A stretch of 64,000 bases of DNA from NCBI GenBank assembly GCA_023404095.1, contig JAEYDD010000057.1, positions 1-64,000 of the forward strand. Direction: 5' to 3'. Below are positions 15,049 to 24,121 of the stretch, piece by piece. A program made the position numbers and the translations under genes. Positions within the stretch are counted from its first letter, which is position 1, and each line of letters starts with the position of its first letter. This DNA comes from Pseudomonadota bacterium (GTDB lineage: Bacteria; Pseudomonadota; Alphaproteobacteria; Rhizobiales; Rhizobiaceae). The notes below the pieces were generated by a model, which saw only the letters and a list, made by a program, of their open reading frames with translations, did not search any database and was not told where the DNA came from.

Positions 15049-17118
15049 CTACTGCCACATCGAGCGCATCCTGGCGGCCACGTCGATCCGCACCTGTCGC
15101 GCACTGCGTTCGCCGGCGCCTGGCGTTGCCTTCGGCCAACTCGTTGTCTCGAAGAACTGCAACAGGGTGGCCGGGATAAACCGCGTTCGGGACGCGTAGA
15201 CATGCCGATCGCCCTGGCTATGCTGGCCATGGGTGAAGAAGCGTTGCGGGATAACGAGCGCCAGACTGTCGCGCGCCCTTGTCATTCCGACGTAGAGCAG
15301 CCGCCGCTCTTCTTCGAGTTCCGCTGTCGTGCCGACGCCGAGATCGGACGGGATGCAGCCATCGACAACGTTCAGCATGAACACCGACCGCCACTCCTGT
15401 CCCTTGGCGGAATGGATGGTCGAGAGGATGAGATAGTCCTCGTCAAGCAAGGGAACGCCTGCCTGATCGCTGGTGGCATCGGGCGGGTCAAGCGTGAGCT
15501 CGGTCAGGAAACGCTCCCTGCTTGGATAGCCAGTCGCGATTTGCTCGAGCTGCAGGAGATCCGCCTTGCGGGTGTCGGCATCTTCATGGATCCGATCGAG
15601 GTGGGGTTCGTACCACGCGCGCGCGGTGGCAATCTCCGCCGGCCAGCCGTCGCCTGCTTTCCGCAAACCGGCAAGCAGGGTGATGAACTTGCCCCAGTCT
15701 TCGCCCGTCTTTGGCGGAGAGGGTATTTCTGCGAGAGCGGCCAGCGGCTCCGGATCGGTGGCGATTGCGTCCAGGATCTTTCCGGCCGTTTGCGGGCCGA
15801 TGCCGGGCAACATCTGGAGAAGCCGAAATCCGGCGACGCGGTCGCGAGGGTTCTGCGCAAACCGCAGGACGGCGAGCAGATCCTTCACGTGGGCGCTGTC
15901 GAGGAATTTCAGGCCGCCGAACTTGACGAAGGGAATGTTGCGTCGGGTCAGCTCGACTTCCAGCGCGCCACTGTGGCTCGACGAGCGGAAGAGTACGGCC
16001 TGTTGCTTGAGGGGGATGCCGACCTCGCGGTTCTCCAGGACCCGTTCGACAATAAAGTTTGCCTGATCGGTTTCGTCCTTCACGGTTACCAGGAGAGGGC
16101 GCTGCTCGGATTGCCGATCCGTCCAGAGGTTCTTGGTAAAGCGCTCGCGCGCGAGGTCGATGACGCCGTTTGCCGCCGCCAGGATCGGTTGCGTCGAGCG
16201 ATAGTTGCGGTCAAGCGTGATGACGTCCGCGGGATCGGGCGAGAATTCTTTCGGAAAGTCGAGAATGTTGCGAATGGTCGCCGCACGGAAGGAGTAAATC
16301 GACTGCGCATCGTCGCCGACGACGGTAAGTCCACGTCCGCCAGGTTTCAGCGCCATCAGGATGGAGGCTTGCAGACGATTGGTGTCCTGGTATTCGTCGA
16401 CGAGGACGTGATCGAAGCGATTGCCGATGTCGGCGGCGAGCTCCGGATCGGACATCGACTGGGCCCAGTAGAGAAGCAGGTCATCATAATCGAGCACGTT
16501 CTGCGCCTGCTTGGCCTCGACATAGGCCGCAAACAGCGCCTTCAGCTGTTCCTCCCACCCGGCCACCCAGGGATACGCTGACTTCAGAACATCAGCTATG
16601 GAGCCTTCGGAGTTGACGACGCGAGAATAGATCGCAAGGCAGGTGCCTTTGGTTGGAAAGCGGCTTTCAGTCTTCGACAGGCCGAGTTCGTGGCGAACGA
16701 GGTTCATCAGATCGGCGCTGTCTTCCCGGTCGTGGATGGTGAAGTCCACATTGAGGCCGATCTGTTCGGCGTACATCCGGAGCAGGCGTGCCCCGATCCC
16801 GTGGAACGTGCCGGACCAGGCAAGCGCATCGCTCATGACGGCTGCGTTGCCGCCGAGCACCTGCCGGCAAATGCGCTCGACCCGTCGCGCCAGTTCCGAT
16901 GCGGCCCTGCGCGAAAAGGTCATCAGCAGAATTCGACGGGGATCTGCACCGTTGACAATCAGATGTGCCACCCGATGAGCCAGCGTATTGGTCTTGCCGG
17001 ACCCGGCCCCTGCGATGATCAGGAGCGGGCCGCCAAGCCCTCCATCAGGCAACCCGACACCATGCTCCACCGCCTCGCGCTGGCGGTCGTTCAGTTTCTC
17101 CAGATAGGTCGCGCTCAT
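15049..17118 (-). CDS. UvrD/Rep-family superfamily 1 ATP-dependent DNA helicase
   Basis: 689-aa SF1A helicase, slightly shorter than UvrD or PcrA (about 720). Motifs in order: Q motif LNDRQREAVEHG, Walker A IAGAGSGKTNTLAHR (about residue 35), Ia LLMTFSRRAASEL, II VDEYQDTN, III VVGDDAQSIYSFR, IV RNYRSTQPIL, V LSTIHSAKGQEWRSVF, VI VGMTRARDSL. Unwinds DNA 3' to 5' in repair or restart. The C-terminus lacks the usual long RNA-polymerase-binding tail of PcrA. It stands alone: convergent with tetR on its left and with 600 bp of empty sequence on its right. Likely a paralogue of the housekeeping UvrD rather than UvrD itself. Confidence 0.92.
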   Translation of the reverse strand: MSATYLEKLNDRQREAVEHGVGLPDGGLGGPLLIIAGAGSGKTNTLAHRVAHLIVNGADPRRILLMTFSRRAASELARRVERICRQVLGGNAAVMSDALAWSGTFHGIGARLLRMYAEQIGLNVDFTIHDREDSADLMNLVRHELGLSKTESRFPTKGTCLAIYSRVVNSEGSIADVLKSAYPWVAGWEEQLKALFAAYVEAKQAQNVLDYDDLLLYWAQSMSDPELAADIGNRFDHVLVDEYQDTNRLQASILMALKPGGRGLTVVGDDAQSIYSFRAATIRNILDFPKEFSPDPADVITLDRNYRSTQPILAAANGVIDLARERFTKNLWTDRQSEQRPLLVTVKDETDQANFIVERVLENREVGIPLKQQAVLFRSSSHSGALEVELTRRNIPFVKFGGLKFLDSAHVKDLLAVLRFAQNPRDRVAGFRLLQMLPGIGPQTAGKILDAIATDPEPLAALAEIPSPPKTGEDWGKFITLLAGLRKAGDGWPAEIATARAWYEPHLDRIHEDADTRKADLLQLEQIATGYPSRERFLTELTLDPPDATSDQAGVPLLDEDYLILSTIHSAKGQEWRSVFMLNVVDGCIPSDLGVGTTAELEEERRLLYVGMTRARDSLALVIPQRFFTHGQHSQGDRHVYASRTRFIPATLLQFFETTSWPKATPGAGERSARQVRIDVAARMRSMWQ

Positions 17119-17735
17119 TTTTCCTCATGCGGCTACCGCAAAATTACCGTGCTCAACGTTGACCCGTCGGTCTGGAGACGCGGAAGATCGCCAGCAGGAT
17201 CGGCAGTCGCTGACGTCGCATTCCGCCTCAGGCGAGCGCAGACGCGATCGACTCACTGCGGTAGTCGGAACGGAAAGGGAACGTATCAGGTTCGGCTCAG
17301 GCTGAAAACCCGGTTCGGCGGATGCCAGCCAAATCGGCTCACGGTTTCTCCGGGTCCTCTGTTTCAAGAGCTCGGGCAGCCCTGGCCTGTTGCGCGCCGC
17401 TGGATGTTGCAGCGGCCAACGTGGAAAGCATTGCCGCGACCGGGCGCACGTCTGTCTCGCAGTAAGGTGTGCGGATCACTCGACCAAGCGGGAGGTGGTG
17501 CAACATTCAACGAAGCGCAGTGCATTTTCTAGGCCGTCGAGCTTACGGAAATTAAACGTCTGCTGCGTTAGCCATGGATGGCAGAGTTATCGGGCGCCAT
17601 GACGGCGAAGCCTCTCTGCCTGTTTCCATAAATTCAATCGCGGGAGTTGCGAACACCGTGCCGGCGCTTCAGCTGGCTGGTGTCCGTCATGTCGGATACT
17701 CCCGTGCCGGTCTTATCGACCGATAGCGAGGCAAA
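17119..17735. other. 617-bp stretch without a recognisable gene
   Basis: Between the leftward helicase and the rightward chemotaxis gene. Reading frames here are short or lack family resemblance and start signals. The only regulatory element that can be supported is a plausible Shine-Dalgarno (GCGAGG) directly before the ATG at 17736. Promoters for the two divergent genes must lie here but no convincing consensus was seen. Confidence 0.5.
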
Positions 17736-19688
17736 ATGTCTTTCCTTAGGAATGCCAGGATCCGCACCAAGGTGGTCGCCGTCATTGCGCTGACGAGCTT
17801 CATTTCGCTTGCCGGCCTGTGTTTTATAAGTTTGCAGTACAAGAACACCGACAGCGTTTATAGCGATTTCATTTCAAACGATGCGACTGCCGCGATGCTC
17901 AATGCCCGGGCCACCGGCAATCTCTTGCAGATGGGCTTCCAGCTCAGCCTGGTGACGCTTGCGGACCCGGCTGGCAAGGAATTCGGCGCTGCCGTAATGA
18001 AGTACGATGCCGATCGCGATCAGATCAAGAAGCGCATCGCAAGGAGCGCCGAGCTCGTTCCCTCCCGGGCTGAGCCGGTAGCGAAGATGCTGCAGGGGCT
18101 GACCGTGATCGAAGAAGCGGGCGCGAAGGTGATCTCGCTGGCAAAGGCCGGCCAGAAGGTCGAGGCGCAGCAGCACATGGTCGTTGCCGGCAACAAGATC
18201 ATGGAACTTCTGCCCCTTTTTGCGAGCGGCAATGACCAGATGATGAAGGCTATGACGGACGGCAGCAGCGCGCTGAGCGAACGGACGAACGGCACGATCA
18301 TGACCACCATGGCGTTGCTCGTGGCAGTCACGCTGGCCGCCATCGGCTTTGGTCTGGTTGTCGCTTCGCGCGGCATCACCGGTCCGATCGACAAGCTGCG
18401 CGCACGCATGCTTTCGCTTGCCGCCGGAGAGACGCAGGAGGAGATCGCCGGCCTCGGACGCAAGGACGAAGTGGGGCAGATGGCGGAGGCCGTTGCAGTG
18501 TTCCGCGACAATGCACTGGAGCGCATCCGGCTGGAGCAGGAGGCAGAAGCCACCCGCAGTCTCGGCGACCGGGAGCGGATCGAGCGCGAACGGCAGAAGG
18601 CGAAGGAAGCCGCCGACGTGCAGTTCGCCGTCGACAGCCTGGCCGCAGGCCTGTCGCATCTCTCCGATGGCGATGTTTCCTACCGCCTGACCCAGTCCTT
18701 CGTCGAAAGCCTCGACGGAGTGCGGAAGGACTTTAACGCTTCGGCCGAAAAGCTCCAGGCCGCCCTCGTCCTGGTTGCGCAGAACGCGCGGGGCATCGAT
18801 GCCGGCGCCAACGAGATCCGTTCGGCGGCCGACGACCTTGCCAAGCGTACCGAACAGCAGGCGGCGGCCGTGGAGGAAACGGCAGCAGCGCTCGAGCAGA
18901 TTACCACGACCGTCAAGGATTCGGCCCGGCGCGCCCAGGAAGCCGGGGAGCTGGTTTCGCGCACCCGCAGTGGCGCGGAACGGTCCGGCGAGGTCGTGCG
19001 CCACGCGGTGGTCGCGATGGAGCGCATCGAGAAGTCGTCGAGCGAGATCGGCAACATCATCGGCGTGATCGACGAGATCGCCTTCCAGACGAACCTTCTG
19101 GCTCTCAATGCCGGCGTGGAAGCTGCGCGTGCCGGCGACGCTGGGAAGGGTTTCGCAGTCGTTGCCCAGGAAGTGCGCGAACTGGCGCAACGCTCGGCCA
19201 ACGCCGCCAAGGAGATCAAGGCATTGGTGACGACCTCGAACGCCCAGGTGCAGGAAGGCGTCCAGCTCGTCGGCGACACCGGTCGTGCACTGGCAACGAT
19301 CGTCAGCGAAGTGCAGGAGATCAACGGCCTCGTGGTGGCAATCGTCGAGGCGGCGCAGGAGCAATCCTCGGGTCTCCAGCAGATCAACACCGCCGTCAAC
19401 CAGATGGACCAGGATACGCAGAAGAACGCGGCCATGGTCGAGGAAACCACCGCCGCCAGCCACGGGCTGGCCAAGGAGGCGGTCTCGCTCAACCAGCTCC
19501 TCGCGCAGTTCAAGCTGTCGGAAACCGGCTATGCCGCAAGCGCGCCGGCGACCGCGTCCGCAGTCCCGGTCCGGGCCGCCCGCACGACCGACGCGCCGGC
19601 TGCCTCGCCGGTGCGCGCGCTCGGCCGCAAGCTGACCGCCGCCTTCTCGGGCAACGCTGCCGTCAAGGACGAGTGGGAAGAGTTCTGA
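17736..19688 (+). CDS. Methyl-accepting chemotaxis protein
   Basis: 650-aa membrane receptor. A short cytoplasmic start is followed by membrane segment 1 (about 13-33), a periplasmic four-helix-type sensor of about 155 residues, membrane segment 2 (about 188-212), and a HAMP domain. A second linker with ARGIDAGANEIR precedes the signalling domain, whose hairpin tip has the hallmark FQTNLLALNAGVEAARAGD and GFAVVAQEVRELAQRSA near residues 455-490. The C-terminus ends DEWEEF, matching the xWxxF CheR/CheB-docking pentapeptide, so it is probably a high-abundance receptor that recruits its own adaptation enzymes. A strong intrinsic terminator follows. No che genes are nearby. Ligand unknown. Confidence 0.94.
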   Translation: MSFLRNARIRTKVVAVIALTSFISLAGLCFISLQYKNTDSVYSDFISNDATAAMLNARATGNLLQMGFQLSLVTLADPAGKEFGAAVMKYDADRDQIKKRIARSAELVPSRAEPVAKMLQGLTVIEEAGAKVISLAKAGQKVEAQQHMVVAGNKIMELLPLFASGNDQMMKAMTDGSSALSERTNGTIMTTMALLVAVTLAAIGFGLVVASRGITGPIDKLRARMLSLAAGETQEEIAGLGRKDEVGQMAEAVAVFRDNALERIRLEQEAEATRSLGDRERIERERQKAKEAADVQFAVDSLAAGLSHLSDGDVSYRLTQSFVESLDGVRKDFNASAEKLQAALVLVAQNARGIDAGANEIRSAADDLAKRTEQQAAAVEETAAALEQITTTVKDSARRAQEAGELVSRTRSGAERSGEVVRHAVVAMERIEKSSSEIGNIIGVIDEIAFQTNLLALNAGVEAARAGDAGKGFAVVAQEVRELAQRSANAAKEIKALVTTSNAQVQEGVQLVGDTGRALATIVSEVQEINGLVVAIVEAAQEQSSGLQQINTAVNQMDQDTQKNAAMVEETTAASHGLAKEAVSLNQLLAQFKLSETGYAASAPATASAVPVRAARTTDAPAASPVRALGRKLTAAFSGNAAVKDEWEEF

Positions 19689-19693
19689 GAACG

Positions 19694-19722
19694 TCCGGGG
19701 AAGGACCCTATCCTTCCCCGGA
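19694..19722 (+). repeat. Perfect 12-bp stem hairpin after the chemotaxis gene
   Basis: TCCGGGGAAGGA (19694-19705), loop CCCTA, TCCTTCCCCGGA (19711-19722), six bases after the MCP stop codon. There is no T-tract, so it is more likely a 3'-end stabilising hairpin than a terminator by itself; the true terminator lies 20 bp downstream. Confidence 0.6.
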
Positions 19723-19742
19723 TGCCGATCGGCGAAAGGACA

Positions 19743-19782
19743 AGGCCCCGTCCGCATGTTCGCGGACGGGGCCTCTCTTTTT
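19743..19782 (+). terminator. Rho-independent terminator of the chemotaxis gene
   Basis: Perfect 13-bp stem AGGCCCCGTCCGC / GCGGACGGGGCCT (19743-19755, 19762-19774) with a 6-base loop, followed by CTCTTTTT. A textbook intrinsic terminator reading rightward, placed 55 bp after the MCP stop. Confidence 0.9.
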
Positions 19783-19797
19783 CGGAGGCGTATCGAA

Positions 19798-19831
19798 AGA
19801 AAAACGTGCCGGACCCAGACGGGCCGGCACG
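19798..19831 (-). terminator. Rho-independent terminator of the FAD/GcvT oxidoreductase gene
   Basis: On the minus strand, CGTGCCGG (19831-19824), an 11-base loop and CCGGCACG (19812-19805) are followed by TTTTTCTTT. The hairpin begins about 20 bases after the stop of the leftward gene at 19852. Together with the rightward terminator it insulates two convergent genes. Confidence 0.85.
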
Positions 19832-19851
19832 CTCTTCGAATAGCTGAAATC

Positions 19852-22413
19852 TCAGGTCCGGGGCTTGAGGTTTTCCGGGTCGTAGATCGGCTTGTAGCCG
19901 ACGCCAACCACCTCGACCGGATAGGTCTCTGCGAAATACTCGACGTTCAGCCTGCGCCCGACCTGGCAGTATTCCTGCGGCAGGTAGGCGAGCGCAATGT
20001 TCTTGCCGACCGTGGGGCCATAGGCGACCGAGGTCGTGTAGGAGAGGCGGCCGACACTGTCGACCAGCGTCTTGCCCGTTTCCGGATCGACCACCGGCAT
20101 CGAGCCGACCGGATAGCGCTTGACGCCATTCCTGTCGGTATTCTCCGTCATCACCAGCGTGCAGAGCATGGCTGGCTGCTGTTGGCGGGCCTTGTATTCC
20201 AGATGCTTGGCCTTGCCGCGGAAGTCGGCTTCCTTGACCTTCGGGCGCGCCAGGTCGGCCTCGATCAGGTTGTACTGCGTGAGCAGGTCGGCGTTCTGCA
20301 GGCGCAGGCTCTTTTCCATGCGCCGCGAGTTCGCATAGGTCTCGACGCCAAAGGCCATGACGCCGGTGGCGCGCAGCGCATCCCAGACGGCAAGGCCGTC
20401 CTCGTATTTCATGTGCAGTTCCCAGCCCTGTTCGCCCACATAGGAAATGCGGAAGGCGGTGACGGTCTTGCCGGCGATCTCGACCGGCTTGATCGCCGCA
20501 AACGCGAAGTTTTCCGGATCGAGCCCGGCGGGATCGGCAACGGCCTTCTTCAGCGTTGCGCGCGCGTTCGGACCCCAGATGCCGATGGTGACGAACTTTT
20601 CCGAAACGTCGGTGATGGTGACGTCAAGGCCGCGATCCTCGGCGACGCGCTTCATGTAGTGGAAGTCGCGGGGACCGGCATCCGCACCGTTCACGAGACG
20701 GCAGCGGTCGGCCATGCGGAACACGGTGAAATCGGCGCGCACCATGCCCTCGTCGTCGAGGAAGTGCGTGTAGATGCCCTTGCCGATGTTCGCGTCCCCG
20801 CCGATCTTGGCGGCGCAGAGCCATTCGAGCAGCTCGACATGATCGGGGCCTTCGATATCGACCATGTGGAAGTGGCTGAGGTTGACGATGCCGCAATCCT
20901 CGCTCATCGCCAGGTGCTCGGCGTTGGAGACGCGCCAGAAATGGCGGCTGTCCCACTCGTTTTCGCGGACGGGAACCCTGTCGCCGTACTTTTCCAGAAG
21001 ATGCTCGTTGGCGGCATAGCCATGCGCGCGCTCCCAGCCGCCGAGCTCCATGAAGTAGCCGCCGAGTTCCTTCTCGCGCTCGTAGAAGGGCGAGCGCTTG
21101 ACGTTGCGGCCGCTCGCATAGGGTTCGCGCGGGTGCACGGCCGGGAAGTAGATCTTCTGCGCCGCCTCGAAGCAGCGGCCCTCGATGAACTTCTCCTCCA
21201 GCTGGTGGGGGTAGAAGCGCGAATAGTCGATGGAGTTATGGTCGATCTCGGTGCGGCCGTCGGTCATCCAGTCGGCGATCAGCTTGCCGTAGCCAGGGCC
21301 GTCCTTGACCCAGATCGCGACGCAGTACCAGAGGCCGCGGACCTTCTGGCTCTCGCCGCAGGAGGGGCCGCCGGCTGCGGACACCTGCAGTAGGCCGTTG
21401 AAGGAATGGCTCTCGTTGTAGCCGAGTTCGCCCAGGATCGGCGTCAGTTCCATCGCGCGCTCGAGCGGCTCGATGATCTGCTCCATGTCGAGATCGCGCT
21501 GCGAGGGCGAAAGCCGCGCCTCGTTCTTCTCCAGGATGTCGCGCGGATGGCACAGACGCGGATTGGTGGTCTCGTAATAGCCCCATTCGATCTGGCCGCC
21601 CTCGGTCGTCTTCGGGTCGCCGGTGTCGCGCATGTAGGCGGAGTTGCCCTGGTCGCGCAGCAGCGGATAGCCGATCTCCTTGCCGGTGCCCTCGAATTCG
21701 TTGAACGGGCCGAAGAAGGTCAGCGGATGGTCGACCGGCATGACGGGAAGGTCCTCGCCGACCATCTCGGCGATCAGGCGGCCCCAGATGCCGGCGCAGA
21801 CGATGACGTGATCGGCCATGATCGTGCCGCGATGGGTGACGACGCCCTTGATCCGGCCGTTCTCCACGATCAGCGACTTGGCCGGGGTATTGGCGAAAGC
21901 CTGCAGCTTGCCGGATTTCTCCGCAGCGTCGACCAGCTTGCCGGCAACGGTCTGCGAGCGCGGAATGACCAGGCCGGCATCGGGGTCGAACATGCCGCCC
22001 ATCACCTGATCTTCCTCGATCAGCGGGAACATCTCCTTGATTTCCGAGGGCGAGACGTAATGCGCACGGGTGCCGAAGGCTCTGGCTGAGGTCAGCTTGC
22101 GCTTGATCTCTTCCATCCAGCTGTCGTCGCCGGTGCGGGCGACTTCGAGGCCGCCGATGCGGGCGTAGTGGCCCATTTTCTCGTAGAAATCGATCGAGTA
22201 CTGGGTCGTCCAGACCGACAGGTAGTCGTGGCTGGTGGTGTAGCAGAAGTCCGAGGCGTGCGCGGTCGAGCCGATGTCGGTCGGGATGCCCGACTTGTCG
22301 ATACCGACGATGTCGTCCCACCCGCGTTCGATCAGGTGGTGGGCGATCGATGCCCCCACGATGCCTCCGAGCCCGATGATGACGACCTTTGCGTGTTGGG
22401 GAAATTCAGCCAT
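19852..22413 (-). CDS. FAD-dependent dehydrogenase with GcvT domain (dimethylglycine/sarcosine dehydrogenase type)
   Basis: 853-aa two-domain enzyme. Residues 1-390 are a DAO-type FAD oxidoreductase with nucleotide motif VVIIGLGGIVGASIAHHLIERG and a segment TDIGSTAHASDF in the flavin-attachment area. Residues 440-850 form a GcvT/aminomethyltransferase-like folate-binding domain (FMELGGWERAHGY, NLSHFHMVDIEGPDH, SYVGEQGWELHMKYEDG, RMEKSLRLQNADL). Such enzymes oxidatively demethylate N-methylated amines such as dimethylglycine or sarcosine and pass C1 units to tetrahydrofolate. It lies downstream of a MarR gene and near a hydroxyacid dehydrogenase, GMC oxidoreductase and amino-acid-type ABC transporter. 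The exact substrate cannot be read from sequence. Confidence 0.85.
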   Translation of the reverse strand: MAEFPQHAKVVIIGLGGIVGASIAHHLIERGWDDIVGIDKSGIPTDIGSTAHASDFCYTTSHDYLSVWTTQYSIDFYEKMGHYARIGGLEVARTGDDSWMEEIKRKLTSARAFGTRAHYVSPSEIKEMFPLIEEDQVMGGMFDPDAGLVIPRSQTVAGKLVDAAEKSGKLQAFANTPAKSLIVENGRIKGVVTHRGTIMADHVIVCAGIWGRLIAEMVGEDLPVMPVDHPLTFFGPFNEFEGTGKEIGYPLLRDQGNSAYMRDTGDPKTTEGGQIEWGYYETTNPRLCHPRDILEKNEARLSPSQRDLDMEQIIEPLERAMELTPILGELGYNESHSFNGLLQVSAAGGPSCGESQKVRGLWYCVAIWVKDGPGYGKLIADWMTDGRTEIDHNSIDYSRFYPHQLEEKFIEGRCFEAAQKIYFPAVHPREPYASGRNVKRSPFYEREKELGGYFMELGGWERAHGYAANEHLLEKYGDRVPVRENEWDSRHFWRVSNAEHLAMSEDCGIVNLSHFHMVDIEGPDHVELLEWLCAAKIGGDANIGKGIYTHFLDDEGMVRADFTVFRMADRCRLVNGADAGPRDFHYMKRVAEDRGLDVTITDVSEKFVTIGIWGPNARATLKKAVADPAGLDPENFAFAAIKPVEIAGKTVTAFRISYVGEQGWELHMKYEDGLAVWDALRATGVMAFGVETYANSRRMEKSLRLQNADLLTQYNLIEADLARPKVKEADFRGKAKHLEYKARQQQPAMLCTLVMTENTDRNGVKRYPVGSMPVVDPETGKTLVDSVGRLSYTTSVAYGPTVGKNIALAYLPQEYCQVGRRLNVEYFAETYPVEVVGVGYKPIYDPENLKPRT

Positions 22414-22492
22414 TGCGTGCGACCCTGATTATGTTCCGGAGGCGGATATTAGGGCTTGTGTCACCGTCACTAGAGCCTGTCTACGACATTCT

Positions 22493-22509
22493 CGTCGTGC
22501 TGCACGACG
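22493..22509. repeat. Short hairpin downstream of the MarR gene
   Basis: CGTCGTG-CTG-CACGACG, a perfect 7-bp stem with a 3-base loop, 14 bases beyond the leftward MarR stop and upstream of the FAD/GcvT gene. No T-tract follows. It could be a weak attenuator or a regulator site. Confidence 0.35.
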
Positions 22510-22522
22510 GGCGCGATGTCGC

Positions 22523-22978
22523 TTAGAGAACATCGGCGGGAGTTTCGCCGCCGGCATGGGCGGCTTCGAGCCGCTCCAGAGCGGCAAGAAAAGCTTCGGC
22601 CTGATCGCCGAGCGCTACGACGATACGTTTTTCGAATTCTAGCGCGCGTGGAACGATCTTTCCATAGACGCTTCGCCCAAGCTCGGTCAGGGCGAGATGC
22701 TCTTCGCGCCTGTCCTCGTCGTTGGGCCTGCGCCGCAACCAGCGCCGGTCCTCCAGCGCCTTCACCGCGCGGCTGACCTTGGTCTTGTGCATCGAGGAAT
22801 GGCGGCCGATTTCGCGGGCGGTGATGGTCTCGAACTGGCCGATTGTGGCAAGCACACGCCATTCGGGGATGGTAAGGTCGAAATCCGGGCCATAGACGGC
22901 GCGGAAGTCGCGAGAGACCGCGGCGCTGATCCGGTTGAGCCGGTAGGGGAGAAACTGTTCGAGCCGGAGCTTCGTCAT
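22523..22978 (-). CDS. MarR family transcriptional regulator
   Basis: 151-aa winged-helix regulator. The MarR domain shows TIPEWRVLATIGQFETITAREIGRH followed by the recognition helix SSMHKTKVSRAVKALEDRRWL and the wing RRRPNDEDRREEHLALTELG, near residues 36-105. An almost perfect operator palindrome lies 21 bp upstream of its start. The neighbours on the same strand are the FAD/GcvT dehydrogenase (downstream) and the hydroxyisobutyrate dehydrogenase-like gene (upstream), so it probably controls the catabolic locus and itself. Confidence 0.92.
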   Translation of the reverse strand: MTKLRLEQFLPYRLNRISAAVSRDFRAVYGPDFDLTIPEWRVLATIGQFETITAREIGRHSSMHKTKVSRAVKALEDRRWLRRRPNDEDRREEHLALTELGRSVYGKIVPRALEFEKRIVVALGDQAEAFLAALERLEAAHAGGETPADVL

Positions 22979-22998
22979 CGGATATTCGTTAAGTGAGA

Positions 22999-23016
22999 CC
23001 GTTGCGTTCGCAACGG
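22999..23016. promoter_or_regulatory. MarR operator candidate, 18-bp perfect palindrome
   Basis: CCGTTGCGTTCGCAACGG is a perfect palindrome (8-bp arms, TT centre) located 21-38 bp before the MarR start codon. Length, symmetry and position are those of a MarR-family operator; the TTGCGTTCGCAA core resembles many such sites. A degraded partial copy (CCATTGCGTGCGACC, 22410-22424) overlaps the start of the FAD/GcvT gene. Confidence 0.7.
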
Positions 23017-23125
23017 ACTATGCGACGCCGTCGGAATACCTGTCCAGCCTCAAGGCATGCCAATCGCGGCGGACGAGCGTTGGCCCGCCGCGTCTCTCTT
23101 CTCTCTCGGCCATTTGGCACCGATG

Positions 23126-24016
23126 CTACTCCGGCTCGCCCTCACGCCGCAGCATCTCGATGATAGCGGAGAAATCCCGCCCGCCGTTTCCGTCCTTCTC
23201 GAAGGCGGCATAGAGGCCGGTCGCGGCCGCACCCAGCGGGGTTGAGGCACCGCTTGCCGATGCGGCGTCCTGCGACAGCAGCAAGTCCTTGAGCATCAGG
23301 CTCGCAGCAAATCCGGGCTTGTAGCCGTTGTTGGCGGGTGAGGTGGGCACGGGACCGGGCACGGGGCAATAGGAGGTGAGCGACCAGCATTGCCCCGATG
23401 AGGTGGAGGCGACGTCGAACAGGGCCTGATGCGACAGCCCGAGTTTTTCCCCCAGCGCGAAGGCCTCGCCGACGGCGATCATCGAGATGCCGAGGATCAT
23501 GTTGTTGCAGATCTTCGCCGCCTGACCGGCGCCATTGCCGCCGCAGTGGACGATCCGTTTTCCCATCGCCTCCAGCAGGGACCTTGCGCGGTCGAAAGCG
23601 GCTTCCGTTCCCCCCGCCATGAAGGTCAGCGTGCCGGCCGCAGCACCGCCGGTGCCGCCGGAGACCGGCGCGTCGAGCGAGGCGCAGCCGGCGGCTTCGG
23701 CCAGCGCATGGGCGCTGCGGGCGCTCTCCACGTCGACCGTCGAGCAGTCGATCAGGAGCGTGCCCGCGGGCACGAGGCCGCAAAGCTCGCGCCAGACGGC
23801 AATGACGTGCTCGCCCTTGGGCAGCATCGTGACAACCGCCTCTGCGTCCTTGACGGCATCGCGCAGCGAGCCGGCAGCCGTGACGCCGGCCTTCACCGCG
23901 GCGTCGAGCGAGGCCCGCGACAGGTCGAAACCCATCACGCCGTAACCGGCCTTCGCAAGGTTGCCTGCCATGGGGCCGCCCATGTTGCCCAAACCAATAA
24001 AGGCGATCTGCTTCAT
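23126..24016 (-). CDS. mmsB: 3-hydroxyisobutyrate dehydrogenase family protein
   Basis: 296-aa NAD(P)-dependent beta-hydroxyacid dehydrogenase. N-terminal cofactor motif FIGLGNMGGPMAGNLAKAG, substrate-binding DAPVSGGTGGAAAGTL near residue 120, catalytic Lys in GAGQAAKICNNMILG near residue 170, and the C-terminal KDLLLSQDAA. Length and motifs fit MmsB, which oxidises 3-hydroxyisobutyrate to methylmalonate semialdehyde in valine breakdown; tartronate semialdehyde reductase is the main alternative. The start at 24016 follows AAGGAT by seven bases. The full valine pathway is not present, so the enzyme may serve another 3-hydroxyacid in this cluster. Confidence 0.85.
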   Translation of the reverse strand: MKQIAFIGLGNMGGPMAGNLAKAGYGVMGFDLSRASLDAAVKAGVTAAGSLRDAVKDAEAVVTMLPKGEHVIAVWRELCGLVPAGTLLIDCSTVDVESARSAHALAEAAGCASLDAPVSGGTGGAAAGTLTFMAGGTEAAFDRARSLLEAMGKRIVHCGGNGAGQAAKICNNMILGISMIAVGEAFALGEKLGLSHQALFDVASTSSGQCWSLTSYCPVPGPVPTSPANNGYKPGFAASLMLKDLLLSQDAASASGASTPLGAAATGLYAAFEKDGNGGRDFSAIIEMLRREGEPE

Positions 24017-24121
24017 TGTCGTATCCTTCGGTGTTTTCCAGCCGGCTGGGCCGGAATCTGGCAGGGCCGGCGCCACGAAAGGGCCGCCGTTCGCCCGGGA
24101 CTTCGTCGAGGTGGGCCCGCC

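Noticed and set aside
17268..17293. GGAAC followed by TT at 19 bp in the helicase-MCP gap
   Set aside because: The CGTT element is absent and the site is more than 440 bp from the MCP start, so it does not qualify as an EcfG promoter.
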